Source of the DNA: Paramecium sonneborni
Lineage: Eukaryota > Ciliophora > Oligohymenophorea > Peniculida > Parameciidae
Direction of reading: 5' to 3'
Assembly (NCBI GenBank): GCA_905182985.1
Contig: CAJJDN010000068.1
Span: 85,453-149,452 of the forward strand
Length of the DNA stretch: 64,000 nucleotides
This document shows, piece by piece, positions 51,849 to 64,000 of the stretch (within the stretch, counting starts at the first letter, position 1; every line of letters begins with the position of its first letter). The notes under the pieces are model-generated. The model made no database searches. It was not told the origin of the DNA and saw nothing but the letters and a program-made list of their open reading frames with translations. The translations under genes were made by a program, and so were the position numbers.

Positions 51849-53446
51849 TATAACTTAAATTATATCATCTACTATTGATATCACATAATTATTTATAGTA
51901 TTTAGATAATTGAAATTAAGCTATTATTTAGAGTCTCCAATTTCTAAAGGATGAATAATTTAATCTTCTCCATTGATATTTTGAAAAATGATCTGTTTAG
52001 GTTAAGGAATAACCAATAAAATAGGATTAACTAAAATTTATACAGATAACTAAATTAAAAAATAAATATTTACTTTAGATCTTTACTCTTATATTTAATT
52101 ACATTCAATTCCACTTTCTCTACCTTATGATGTTTATAATTATTTTAAATTTATAATAACCACCATTTAAGTATTCTGTTCTACTTTTGTGTTTTTTTAA
52201 TTAACCACATCATTAGCTTCAATAACAGCAAAAACACCTTCTTTGTATAGGTATTTTAGATCTTGGATACCTCTAATTTTTAAAGACTCACATTCCAAAG
52301 TCAATAAAACAGTACATTAATTCATTCGATCAATAAAAACAAATAAGATTCTATCACTTTAAAGAATCTATTTTCCTTAATTATTTCTTCTAATAATTTA
52401 TATAGCTAATATATTGTTTATTCTAGCATGATATTACTCTTTTTAATTGCTAATAGGATTTTCACTATATATAACTTTATTTAAATATTCATCTTCTGAT
52501 TTACAAAATATCTTATATTTTGGTTTTTCTTATAAGTTTTTCATTAGAAAGAATCTAATAGATCTATACTTTCTTGTTTATCCAAAAATTGTTTTAAATG
52601 GTTAACCTCCTATGCAGAATAATCCTCTATCTGGCATAAATGTAATTGCTGTAGGTATTTATAATCTTGAATTGAATTATTGCTCAAGAGTCATAGTCGT
52701 CAAATTAAATATTCTAAAAATTTAATCTTCTGAACCAGTTACAAATCTATAAGCAGTTTCATATGGAGTATATAATTCTTAATTCTAAATTTGTAATCTA
52801 CATATTTACTTTGCCTTCATTTTTTGGATCCTTCAATTCAAATTCGTAATTCTCATCTGCTGCAGGATCTACATATCTCCATTCTTATATTAGTAATATC
52901 TTTTTCTCCTTTTTATTTTCAAGTTCTTTTATTGTTCCAACTAGACCTCTTATTGATAATTGCCAGACCTTTTAATTTTTATATTAAATTTTACTTTAAT
53001 ATCATTTTTCTCTCCTACAGTTATTAAATATTTGCCATCCCTAAATAATAAAACATTTGTAATCTGTTAATAGGTCTTTAATGATGCTAATTCATTTATT
53101 TTATAACATGCTTATTAATTCTAGCTTTCTATTATAAGATTATCAATACATATTATCTATCCCTTTAAATTCTACAGGTGGAGCTATCATTTATTATTAC
53201 TAAATCTTTGCTTTTTGATCCCATGATAGATCGGCAGTCTCATTTAATTTTTATTAATTTTTTTTATCAATTATTTATAGACTTCTCCTTCCATCTATAG
53301 ATTAAGATTTTTAATCTGTTTTTAAACCAAATATACTTTATTAATTAATTAACCTTTTATTTAATCGATTAGATTCTGGTACACTTGCATCTTAATTGTA
53401 AAGCTTTTATTAAACCTTTGCTTGTTAATATTATTTTTATTATTAT

Positions 53447-53479
<33 letters not shown>

Positions 53480-54554
53480 TATTATTATTATTATTCTGGT
53501 TATTATATTTATTATTGTTCTTCTTAAATAGATCTTTTTTCATTTTATTATATTATTTATTACACGATGCTTTCCTATGATTATTATTGAACTTTTTGTT
53601 AGTCGTTAATTTAATTAACAGTAATTGGTTATTCAACTAAAACTTATTATTAATCAGTTGTTTCTTCTTATTTTTATTTAGAAGATGCGAATACAGAAAA
53701 ATATTGTTTAACCTGAGATAAATCAATTATAGAATGTTACTAAGGAGGTTCACTTTCTGATTTGATTAATTTAGGTTATTCATTTAATTACTATAATTAT
53801 TAAGAGCTTTTCTTTCTTTAACTTTAAGGACTTAATGGTTCAATTGGATGTGATGGGAAAGTATGATATTAATAGGTCGGTTTATATGATGAGATGTAGT
53901 AAATTTGCGATTGATTTTCAATACAATAAATTTCGTTTTCAATATCTAAATTATTACCCATAAATATTATGCAATCTTCCATAATTTTATATGTTTAATA
54001 TTTTTTATGCAATTCCAAATATTTGTTAATTAAAATCTTTTTGTATTCATCATTTAAAGATATATTTTTTTACTTTATAAACAATGCTTAAAATATTTAA
54101 ACACTTTCCATAAACTTCTTTGACTTTTCTGATTTGAGTATTTAATATTTATCACTTTTTGTATTATAATCAACATTGATTTCATTTCTACCTAAATAAT
54201 TAAATGGTAATTTATGCCAATCTATATCATTTTTACCCAGTTATTCAACATCATCAACATCATAATAAAAAATAGTGAGTTTTCTATTCATAATAAGTGA
54301 ATAAAAGTTCATTTTGAAATCTAAATTTAATTTTACAACCACTTCTGTTGTAGTACAAGGTTCAATTGAAACTAATAAATTATATCATTCATATTGTTAC
54401 AATTATTAGGTATTATAGCAAATAAAGTAGGATTAGGTGAAATAATTCTAATTTGGATATAATGAAGAGTCAAATTTTAGATAGAGATGGTTTATTCTCT
54501 ATTTTAATAATCAAATTGTATTGTGTTGGGAACAATCTCAAGAATTTCTTCCAT
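51837..54554 (-). CDS. MSP-domain, polyglutamine, WD40 protein (roughly 880 aa)
   Basis: ATG 54554 (MEEILEIVPNTIQFDYQNRE), TGA 51837-51839. The N-terminus has the strand order of an MSP/ASH domain (ILEIVPNTIQFDY, TISIQNLTLHYIQIRI), with a 29-nt intron beginning GTAACAATATG inside it. Then come a charged middle, a Gln tract (53431-53517) and WD40-like repeats (LLFRDGKYLITVGEKNDI, VWQL after a 26-nt intron beginning GTAAAATTTAAT). Near 53157-53175 either a 19-nt intron or a +1 shift at GGG (53161-53163 on the plus strand) is needed. The exact intron set was not completed. MSP/ASH domains are common in ciliary proteins (hydin, CFAP47) and in VAP-type adaptors; pairing with WD40 suggests a ciliary scaffold. 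The polyAsn frame starting at 53543 is a shadow. Confidence 0.65.
53431..53517 (-). repeat. TAA/CAA microsatellite coding polyglutamine
   Basis: Long TTA repeat on the plus strand. In the true minus-strand frame it is TAA/TAG/CAA and encodes Gln; shifted frames give polyAsn or poly-Ile/Leu. Confidence 0.8.
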
Positions 54555-54602
54555 TAATAATAATATTATATATAAAGTTTTTACAAATAATAACAGCGAT
54601 AT

Positions 54603-55345
54603 TCAGTTCTTAATCATTGAAGAAGTCAATTTTGAATGATAAGAATCATTTAATTAATCTAAAATATCTTATTCTTGCTCCCATAATTATTAAATTTTCA
54701 TAAAGTCCTAAGCCTTTTTCTTAAAGCTATCAAGGACTGCTTTCTTATGTTAAGATTTAAATTAATCTTATTTTTATTATTTATACATAGCTAAGTTTTA
54801 TTGTTATTACAATTCATATAGCTGAACTTTTTATTTCTTCTCCACATTATATGATTTTGATCTTTCTTTCTGAAGAATAATAACTTTATCGTGATTTAAT
54901 GATTGTTTTTTCATCAACTCAAATTATTCCCTCTTTTATTATTGTACGCTTTGTCTAATTTATACTTTAAGATTAAATTGTTATTATTTTAAAAGCTTAG
55001 TTTTTTCCCTAAAATGTTCCAAAGATTACTCTCTAGATTCTTTATGTTTACTTTACTAAATAGGTCCTCTCATAATATACCTACTTCAAGTATTCGTTAT
55101 ACTCATTTCTTATGCTATTAACCTATTCATTCTTAATTTCACTTTAAATCTGTTTCCCTTATCTAAATAATTAGAAAAAATTACAATCGTTATCGAAATA
55201 TTTCCAACATTTTAACTCTATTAATCATTACATCTAATTATCTTTTCATTTCTATTTATTCTTTCTTAGAAATTCTTTGGCTAACTTTCTCTACGGTCTC
55301 TTGATTACTAAGCGAATCCTATTTATAACTTATACTACAAGACAT
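54603..55345 (-). CDS. Coiled-coil protein (231 aa)
   Basis: ATG 55345 (MSCSISYKQDSLSNQETVEK), TGA 54603-54605. Introns of 22 and 25 nt (beginning GTAATTTTTTC and GTATATTATGAG) leave 232 codons. The product is helical and charged over nearly its whole length (FRQRLQ, QKERSKSYNVEKKQKVQL). Its stop lies 48 nt before the ATG of the MSP-WD gene; the frame is shared across that gap and only the TGA separates them, so a fusion was considered and set aside. Confidence 0.65.
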
Positions 55346-55801
55346 TAAGAGTTTTATTTCTAAATTTAATTATATTATGTATAAGAAGAAAAATATTTCA
55401 CTTAATTTAATATGAAACAACAACAAAAACATTCAGTATTACAAAAATATTTGTTTTTATAATTTATTTAAGGAACTTTAAAATACAATAATTGAGTAAA
55501 AATTCAAATGTTCTTAGCTAGTTTATAACTTTTTGTAATGTATGTAATCATTTCCCAGTTATAATTAGTTAAAATTAATTATAATTAGATATTTTTAAAG
55601 AATAAAATTAGATAGATATTAGGAAATATTAATAAATAATCTTTAGTAATTATTGATTTTTAATATTAAAAATTGTTTTACATATTTTGAATATAATTTA
55701 TAAGATATCAAATAAATTAAAAATTTAATGTATTTTAATAAAGATAGATAAATGATTTGGTAATAATAATATGATGAGAAAATATTACGAACAATATAAA
55801 C
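55346..55801. other. Intergenic region
   Basis: About 455 nt between the start of the small coiled-coil gene and the stop of the AGC kinase, both minus strand. Strongly AT-rich, no coding text or RNA seen. Confidence 0.5.
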
Positions 55802-57682
<1,881 letters not shown>

Positions 57683-57787
57683 CTAAAAGTTTTAAATTAC
57701 TCTTGCAGGAGACAATATTTAACCACTTCGTTATCTCATTATTGTTATCTAATAAAAAAATATATTATATATTATAAATAAATTAAG
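57683..57787. promoter_or_regulatory. Short divergent promoter region
   Basis: Only 105 nt separate the start codons of the AGC kinase (-) and CFAP418 (+). Both promoters must fit here or overlap the 5' coding sequence. No specific element recognised. Confidence 0.5.
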
Positions 57788-58210
57788 ATGATAAATAATA
57801 AATTTGATGATGATCTAGATGAATTATTAAATGATATTAATTCAGTTATGGATAAACCATAAAAAAATCCCCTTTCAAATTAAGTCTAATAGTAATAAAT
57901 CAATCAAAATTAATAATAAAAAAGAAAATGTTTATCACCTCAAATTGGAAATCAATCTTAACTTCGAATTTGCACTAATCTTCGATGTCTTAAATGTGAT
58001 CTTCAAGTTAAATGTCATCTCAACTAAAAATGGAACAAAGATGCAGATTATTTGATATTCAGAAACTACTTTAACAATATGCCAATGTTATAAAAGTATT
58101 TAACAGAAGATAATCAATATAATGCTTATAATTGTTAATGCACCAATATAAATGCTTATGAATCAATTTCGGCACCATAAAATTGGGTATGTTCTGGTCA
58201 TACCAATTGA
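57788..58210 (+). CDS. CFAP418: CFAP418 (C8orf37) homologue (140 aa)
   Basis: Intronless, ATG 57788 to TGA 58208-58210, 141 codons. An acidic, Gln-rich N-terminus (FDDDLDELLNDINSVMDK) is followed by the conserved C-terminal domain of CFAP418: LRCLKCDLQVKCHLNQKW, DYLIFRNYFNNMPML, YNAYNCQC and a final WVCSGH. The Cys pairs, DYL-FRN core, AY-CQC and WVC-GH appear in the family's order and spacing. In vertebrates it works at the base of cilia and photoreceptor outer segments and is a retinal-dystrophy gene. Human CFAP418 is about 207 residues, so this is a shorter version with a reduced middle. Confidence 0.85.
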
Positions 58211-58889
58211 AAAATATTATTATTCTAATTATTATAAATATATAGTTAAAAAACATATAAAGTATTTCTCAATTCAAATAATACCTTCTTTTCTCTTTAC
58301 TTTTACGTCTCTTCATTATTTAAATAAAATATTTATTTAATTTTAATTAGATTTATTTAAAATTGTCCTTAATCCTTACTTATTAAAGGCTGAAAATCAT
58401 TATTAATAGTACACTTTGCGATTTTTTGTCTTTGCGAAAAATACATCAAAATTATTTGTCTAGAATTTTATAAATTACCAATAAATTTACATTAAATGAA
58501 TTGAATATTATGAGTTTAGAAGTAATCTAGATTTAATGTATCATTTTACTCTTAGGATTATAATTTTTCACATAATTATAATTATTAATACTTATTATAG
58601 AAAATATAAAAAAAATTTATTTTTGATTATTAACTCTAATCTATGGATTTTTTAAGTTCCTAATTTAGTGTTTTAAATATTAATTTACTATAGTAGAAAA
58701 TATCAGATTACTTATTTATTCAACCATTTCAATTAAAAATGTTTTGTTTAATTATTAATTTCAGATCTTATATATAATTATCTCATACTATATTTTTGAA
58801 ATTTTATAGACTATGCTATAACTTTACATTTTTAGATGTAACATTAATTTGAAATAAATTTATTAATTAATATATTAGATAAGTAAAAA
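58211..58889. other. Intergenic region
   Basis: About 680 nt between CFAP418 and the next plus-strand gene. No coding text with normal codon use was found on either strand; no repeat array or RNA recognised. This is one of the longest empty stretches in the window. Confidence 0.5.
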
Positions 58890-61800
58890 ATGACATTAGA
58901 ACAAGCTGTAATATTTATTATAATTTAGTTATATGAAGATAGAGAGTATATAAGATTATAAAAACTAACTGAAGCATTAAAATAAATAACAAATGAAATG
59001 CCTTATATGAAATCTTTTAATTAAGTATCGACCATAAAATATTGTAAAATATATTAGTAATATAAAAAGTATTATGTGCTTATCCATTCAATCCAATAAG
59101 TGTAGAACTTGTGATTTCTAGTTTAATAGATCATTTTTAGGATGAATAATTTGTTTATTCATTTTTTTCAGCAATAATGGAATTGGCTTAAATCTAAGAA
59201 CTGAACTCTATGAATGGACATCGAAGATCAAAGATGATTGATGGGTATTTGTTATTTAAATGTTTTGAGGCTTTCATTAACAAAGTCTTTAAATTTTTCT
59301 CATTAAGTGGGATAGAAGTTCTGTAGGGCTGTTTATGAAAACATTGTAGAAGCTAAAAGGTTTGCTTGTTAATACTTAAAATAACTTTTTGATACTGCAA
59401 TATAATATTAGTAGGATATCTAATACTTTTCTATGGTATTTAGTTTGATGATCAAAAATTCAAGTAATACTGAATTTATTCATTTTGTTATATAAAAATA
59501 TGAAGAATGTAAAACTGACTTATTTGGCAATAATAAATGGATAGATGACTTAGATGACGAAATTATTGAATGTAAACATTTTAAAGATTATAATTAGATT
59601 TTGAATCGAATTAAATTCCTTTGCCTTTTGCTGTAAATAAGAACTAAGAAGAATAACGATAAGAAATTAAAACGAACATTAAATAAAATAATAATAGTTC
59701 ATAATATAATGATGAATATTCATATTCTGATTCTTCCTTTTTAGATGAGGTTGATTTTATGAAAAAAGAATTGTAGATATTGAATGTGAATATGTAAAAA
59801 TGGCTCTGTACTGTTGGAACTCCATCTATAAAATCTAGGATAGAATATTTAAGTGATGAACATCATTTCGAATATTTAATGTCTTTTATTTTTAACCCAT
59901 TACAACATGAGACAATTTAAGATTGGGTATATAATAAATTTATTTTTAGGAAGATAAATTTAATGATCTTGAAGTTAAAGTTGAATAAACTGATTATAAA
60001 GTAGAATCATATTTACCCTCTAAATATGAATTAATTAGATCTTATAAAACTACCTTAATATTTTTGACTGATGAAAACTTTTAGGTAATGATTCAAATTA
60101 TCCCTAAATTAATTCATTTGCTATGTAAATATTTATATATTATATTTAAGTGTATCAAATAAAAATAAGTCTAGAAGAAATAAACAAATCAGTTAATCTA
60201 TTGCATATAAGTTGTATTTTAGATAAATTTCTTTAAAAATACCCAAAATCCACTCTACTTTTTATGATAGAAATGGATCTATTTTAAATTCTTGGAAAAT
60301 ATATTTACAATAATAAATTAGCTACTATATTAGTAGATGTCTTAGATATATAAATTGATAGATATTGTATTGGAACTTAGTGCTAAGAATAATTATGGAA
60401 ATATTTTTAACAAATTAATTGGTTTGAAACTATTTCGACTCATTTAGTAAATAGTAATTTAAAATTTTTAATTTTGGATATAAAAGAAAATCAGAAATTT
60501 ACATAAATATTCAGATCGATTGCATAAAGTGAATAAGAGAAAATACCAGCAATAATTGATTGTGATGAGAAAAAGAATTTAACAGATTTTCTTGGAACAT
60601 TATAAGAAGGTAAGACAATGGAAGAATATTATAATACAAATTAATTGAATTGGCAAATTAATTAAAATTAAAGGGAGCATCTTTCATATAGTGAAATTGA
60701 ATTACAAGATATTGATGGATTAAAGTATTTTGCAGAAGAAAGAGATTCAAATTTATAACGATCATAACATAGAATTAAAACATAATTAATGATTAAATCT
60801 ATCAAATTTACAAATCAAATTAAAAGAAAACCTTCAGAAGTTATGAGATATACTTAAATTAATAAACCTATTTTAAGAGGATTTCATGGACATAAAAGAT
60901 ATTGTGAAAGCATAGATTTTTAATATGATACCATAAGAGAAGATGAAAATACATATGTTGAATCTAAACTTCATAATTCTAATCCGGGAAGTCGTAAGAC
61001 AAGTCAATAAATTTCAGATGATGGAGAAGATGATTTAGGATCTATTTCTCCTAGAAAACTTAAAATATATCCTGGATATAAATTACAATTACATGTTAGT
61101 GAATTTGAAAAAAATGAAAATAAATTTAAAATTAATAAACTTTATTCATCAGAAACAATTTAGATACTTAAATTCTAAATTACTGCGTTATTTAATTTTT
61201 TAGATTTACAACATACAAATAAGATTAAAGTTGAACAATAAAAAATTGATATCAAATCAATAATTAACTCTTTATTAACTTTTTAAATCATTATGAAACT
61301 TCATTAGTTTTTTTTATATAATATCTTAAAAGAAGAATCATCAATAGAGTTCTAATTAGCAGAAGAATGTGGAATAATTGTTAATAAAATTTATAAATAT
61401 TCTTTACTCTATTAAGAATTGCTTGAAATTAAGCCTATCTTATAGGAAATTTTTTTATAGGCAGCAGAATACCTATGTAAATTGATAGTTAAAACATATC
61501 AAAATTCTATTAAAAATAATTTTCTTGGGAATCCTAAAATTTAAACATTTTTACTTCTTACTTTTAAGCAAGGATATTAAGTATTTAATTTTGATCATCA
61601 TTCCAAAGAAGAATAGGGTGTATATAAATTTTTTCATTCAACTGTTATACATATAATTATTTATTGGTTTTTTAATAGTTAAAATAATAGCGTATATTAA
61701 AATATCTTTTTGAAGTATAATTTAATATAATATTTTAGATTCATTACTTTAGTTTTTGCTAATGCTCCACCTGTAATTTTGAGTAGTATCTTATTTAGAC

Positions 61801-62255
61801 TAGGATTAATAGGCTTACTCTTTGATGCAAGTGAACATGCTATTTTATCAGATAGTCTTCTTACTCATATTAAATGTATTGTTTATTCAATCAATGCTTC
61901 AATATCATATAGATAATTGACTAATATTTAGTAGAATCTTTAATGTCTTGATTCATGGAAAAAACTAGTTGATGCTAACTCTAATGGTGAACTATCAATC
62001 TACAAAGATATTAATTTTATCATTAATCCTAACTTTAATTTTAAACATACTAAAATAAACTTCTATTCTACTTAAATGTCAATTGATAATAATGAATAAA
62101 ATAAATCACCTAAATTTAGTAGGATGAAGGATTAATACAATATATAAAGAATTAAAGGAAATTATAAAGCTTAAAATAAACTTCCTAAATTAAATCCTAT
62201 TCATGAGAAATAAAAAATTTTGTCAAAAACTTTTAGCACAAATTTTAAACTATGA
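58890..62255 (+). CDS. Large protein of unknown function (about 1,087 aa), one +1 shift
   Basis: ATG 58890 (MTLEQAVIFIIIQLYEDREY), TGA 62253-62255. Introns of 26, 26, 23 and 26 nt are needed. The protein is largely helical, with an acidic Ser/Tyr-rich insert (YNDEYSYSDSSFLDEVDF), a phosphosite-like basic/acidic middle (around SDDGEDDLGSISPRKLK) and a long helical C-terminal half. At GGG 59326-59328 the frame must shift +1, from EVLQ to AVYENIVEAKRF; CDS minus introns is 3n+1, in agreement. A SAPS-like or HEAT-like regulatory subunit came to mind from style (SDEHHFEYLMSFIFNP) but no motif confirms it. Confidence 0.65.
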
Positions 62256-62811
62256 CATTTAAATTATAAATTTTTTTATAAACTATAATCAAAAACTTTT
62301 TTTAATATTTTAATTAGCTTTATTCATAAAATTGATTTTTTACTTAAAATTTATGTTAATTCATTTTTAAGTAAATTCATTTAGATATTTACTTAATTAC
62401 TTCTCTTAAGAATGTTAGAAAAATCTCTTCTTTTTTAATATTGTGTAAATCTTATCTCATCTATTAAAATTCAATTTTCAATTAAAATAATATTTTTTTA
62501 AGGTATCATCTTTAACTAGAACAATTAGTATTATTTTTATGAATTATTTGGCTTAATTTAATTTAAATAATTTAATTTATTAATTTTAGTTCAAAAGAAT
62601 AGAGAATTAATGATCTAAATATGCTTTTTTTTAATACTTGATTCATTTGATTTTCCTTTCTAAAAATTTGTCTTGTAATAAATTAATTGTTTAATAATAA
62701 ATAAATAAATTGATTCTTGTATAACTAACTTTCTTAATAATATTAATCATGTTAAATATAAATATTAAAAATAATAATTTCATAATCACTTCATAATCAT
62801 TCCTACTATAT
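62256..62811. other. Convergent intergenic region
   Basis: About 555 nt between two convergent stops. Long A/T runs, no coding text. Unusually long for a tail-to-tail gap in this window. Confidence 0.5.
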
Positions 62812-63510
62812 TCATTCCCCCTTTTGCCATTTCCCTCTTTAATTATTATAATTTCTTTTTATGTTCTCCTCTACATTTGTAAAATCCTTATAAATTAATA
62901 AGAGACAAAACGCAACATATTATTGGCAAAGGTAACTACATATTTATAAATAAATACCCATAAAATTTTGAGTCCAAAAAAGTCTCCAAGACACATGAGA
63001 CCCCAAAATAGTGTTCCATATACAAGACAAGACCAAAAGAAATATTTATCAACTCTATTTGATTATTCTTATGATTGGGTTTAAAACATCCATTTCTATT
63101 CACCTTTAAGATCCATTTCAATCCACCATCTTAATCCGATTAGTTTCTAACCTAGATAATTCTTAAGAAGTAAAAATTATGTCAACTATAGTAAAATAAC
63201 TAATGGATAAGCATGAATAACATCTTGTAACAGAATAAATGTTAATCCTGGTATAGAAGTTAATGCTAATGCAGCAACACAATAATACGGATGAGCTGCC
63301 TCAGTAATATCATATTCTTATATTAATAAATCTTTCTATGGAAAAATTATATAAAATAACTACATTAGCATTTTCAACTTCCTCTTCTTATTGAGTATTT
63401 TGATAAACAGTATCATATTTGTCAACTGTTAAATCTACATCAGGCTCTACATGCTCTGTTATCACTTTAGGTTATATGTTTATTTTAAAATCTAAGGAGT
63501 TAGATTCCAT
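62812..63510 (-). CDS. TVP23: TVP23/FAM18 Golgi membrane protein (216 aa)
   Basis: ATG 63510 (MESNSLDFKINIQPK), TGA 62812-62814; introns 63336-63363 (28) and 62887-62906 (20) leave 217 codons. After an acidic N-terminus come two hydrophobic helices (YYCVAALALTSIPGLTFILL, HAYPLVILLQLTQFLLL), the family signature KLIGLRWWIEMDLKGEQKW, and two more helices (FFWSCLVYGTLFWGLM, FGLKILWVFIYKYVV). The G-LRWW-E motif between helices 2 and 3 is diagnostic of TVP23/FAM18, late-Golgi proteins involved in vesicle traffic with YIP-family partners. The tail is charged. The 20-nt intron removes an otherwise open but odd C-terminal extension. Confidence 0.9.
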
Positions 63511-63822
63511 TAAAATATTTTATTTATATATATATTTCATTATTAATACAAATTTCTAATAAATATATATATATTGATAACATTGTCAGAAGATAATGAT
63601 TACACAAATAGTTTACCATCACTTATACCAATAAGCTTAATACACATATTTTAATAGAATAACTTCATTTTAAATATTATAAACATCTTTATTTATACTA
63701 TTTATTAATTTAATATTACTTTTAAACTTCTCAATCTTTGAGTTTAATAATTTACCTTTTAATTAGAATATGGTAAACCTATATAATTGAAATTTATAAA
63801 TTTGGTAAAATAAATATTATAA
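63511..63822. other. Intergenic region
   Basis: About 310 nt upstream of TVP23. AT-rich, no coding text seen; carries the TVP23 promoter and the 3' end of the neighbouring transcript. Confidence 0.5.
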
Positions 63823-64000
63823 TCAAAACATCATCTGCTCACCAGATTTAGCTAAACTCTTTTTGTTCCATGTACTAATCACTACTTCTTGTTCTTCATT
63901 TGGAATTTCTGCTAATTTGAATTCCTATATTTACTCTCTTTTTAACATTCTTAGTTCTCTTTGAAATTGACTCTCTCCAACTATACTTAAATAATCTTAA
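63823..64000 (-). CDS. C-terminal fragment of an unidentified gene
   Basis: Only the last 58 or so codons are inside the window, ending at TGA 63823-63825. The text is helical and charged (QFQRELRMLKREQIQEF, EEQEVVISTWNKKSLAK) with codon use like neighbouring genes. Too little is visible to assign a function. Confidence 0.6.

Noticed and set aside
53361..53543. Minus-strand polyAsn ORF with an ATG (MKKDLFKKNNN...)
   Set aside because: The true frame through the repeat is polyGln and connects the MSP part with the WD part; the polyAsn frame soon meets TGA.
54554..55345. Fusion of the small coiled-coil gene with the MSP-WD gene
   Set aside because: The shared frame is interrupted by TGA at 54603 followed by AT-rich text and a good ATG, and the coiled-coil gene alone sums to whole codons after intron removal.

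Overview
Organism. The window reads as macronuclear DNA of an oligohymenophorean ciliate, most like Paramecium. It is very AT-rich. Every convincing gene reads only if TAA and TAG are glutamine and TGA is the sole stop. Introns are tiny GT-AG introns, nearly all 20-32 nt with one or two candidates at 17-19 nt. Genes are packed on both strands with gaps often below 120 nt. A standard-code ORF search therefore sees only fragments; the gene models here were read by hand in the ciliate code. In most multi-intron genes the CDS length minus the proposed introns is a multiple of three, which supports the models. No tRNA, rRNA, CRISPR array, telomere repeat, transposase or prokaryotic-type operon was seen.

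Layout. 0-6.7 kb: two coiled-coil reading units (-) and a 1,538-residue WD-repeat protein (+). 6.9-10.5 kb: two stretches of broken coding-like sequence flanking an Aurora-like kinase (-). 10.7-17.2 kb: AGC kinase (+), tubulin-tyrosine-ligase-like protein (-), triple zinc-binding RING-type protein (+), small coiled-coil gene (-). 17.4-25.7 kb: one giant secreted/membrane protein (-) with a Cys-rich part, a Pmp-like beta-helix part and a multi-pass C-terminus. 26-33.7 kb (-): helical-repeat protein with a mitochondrial-type N-terminus, TBC-domain RabGAP, decayed membrane-protein gene and a second decayed fragment, LRR protein. 34.2-44.7 kb: LRR protein perhaps related to CEP78 (+), small two-TM protein (-), unknown gene (-), STK32/YANK-like kinase (-), small gene (+), ULK-type kinase with EF-hand tail (+), HEAT-like protein (+), decayed gene (+), small gene (-). 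45-51.8 kb: splicing factor SF1/BBP (+), PH-like kinase with DFH (-), coiled-coil EF-hand protein (+). 51.8-58.2 kb: MSP-polyQ-WD40 protein (-), small coiled-coil gene (-), second AGC kinase (-), CFAP418 (+). 58.9-64 kb: 1,087-residue unknown protein (+), TVP23 Golgi protein (-), 3' end of one more gene (-).

Themes. Six protein kinases lie in 50 kb, including two AGC paralogues of the same architecture. Many genes fit cilium or microtubule biology (TTLL, CFAP418, LRR, WD and MSP proteins). Several loci look like genes in decay, with TGA where tryptophan would fit plus single-base shifts. At least three otherwise good long genes need exactly one +1 shift at a short homopolymer. These could be assembly errors, real lesions or unusual decoding, and are the points most worth checking.
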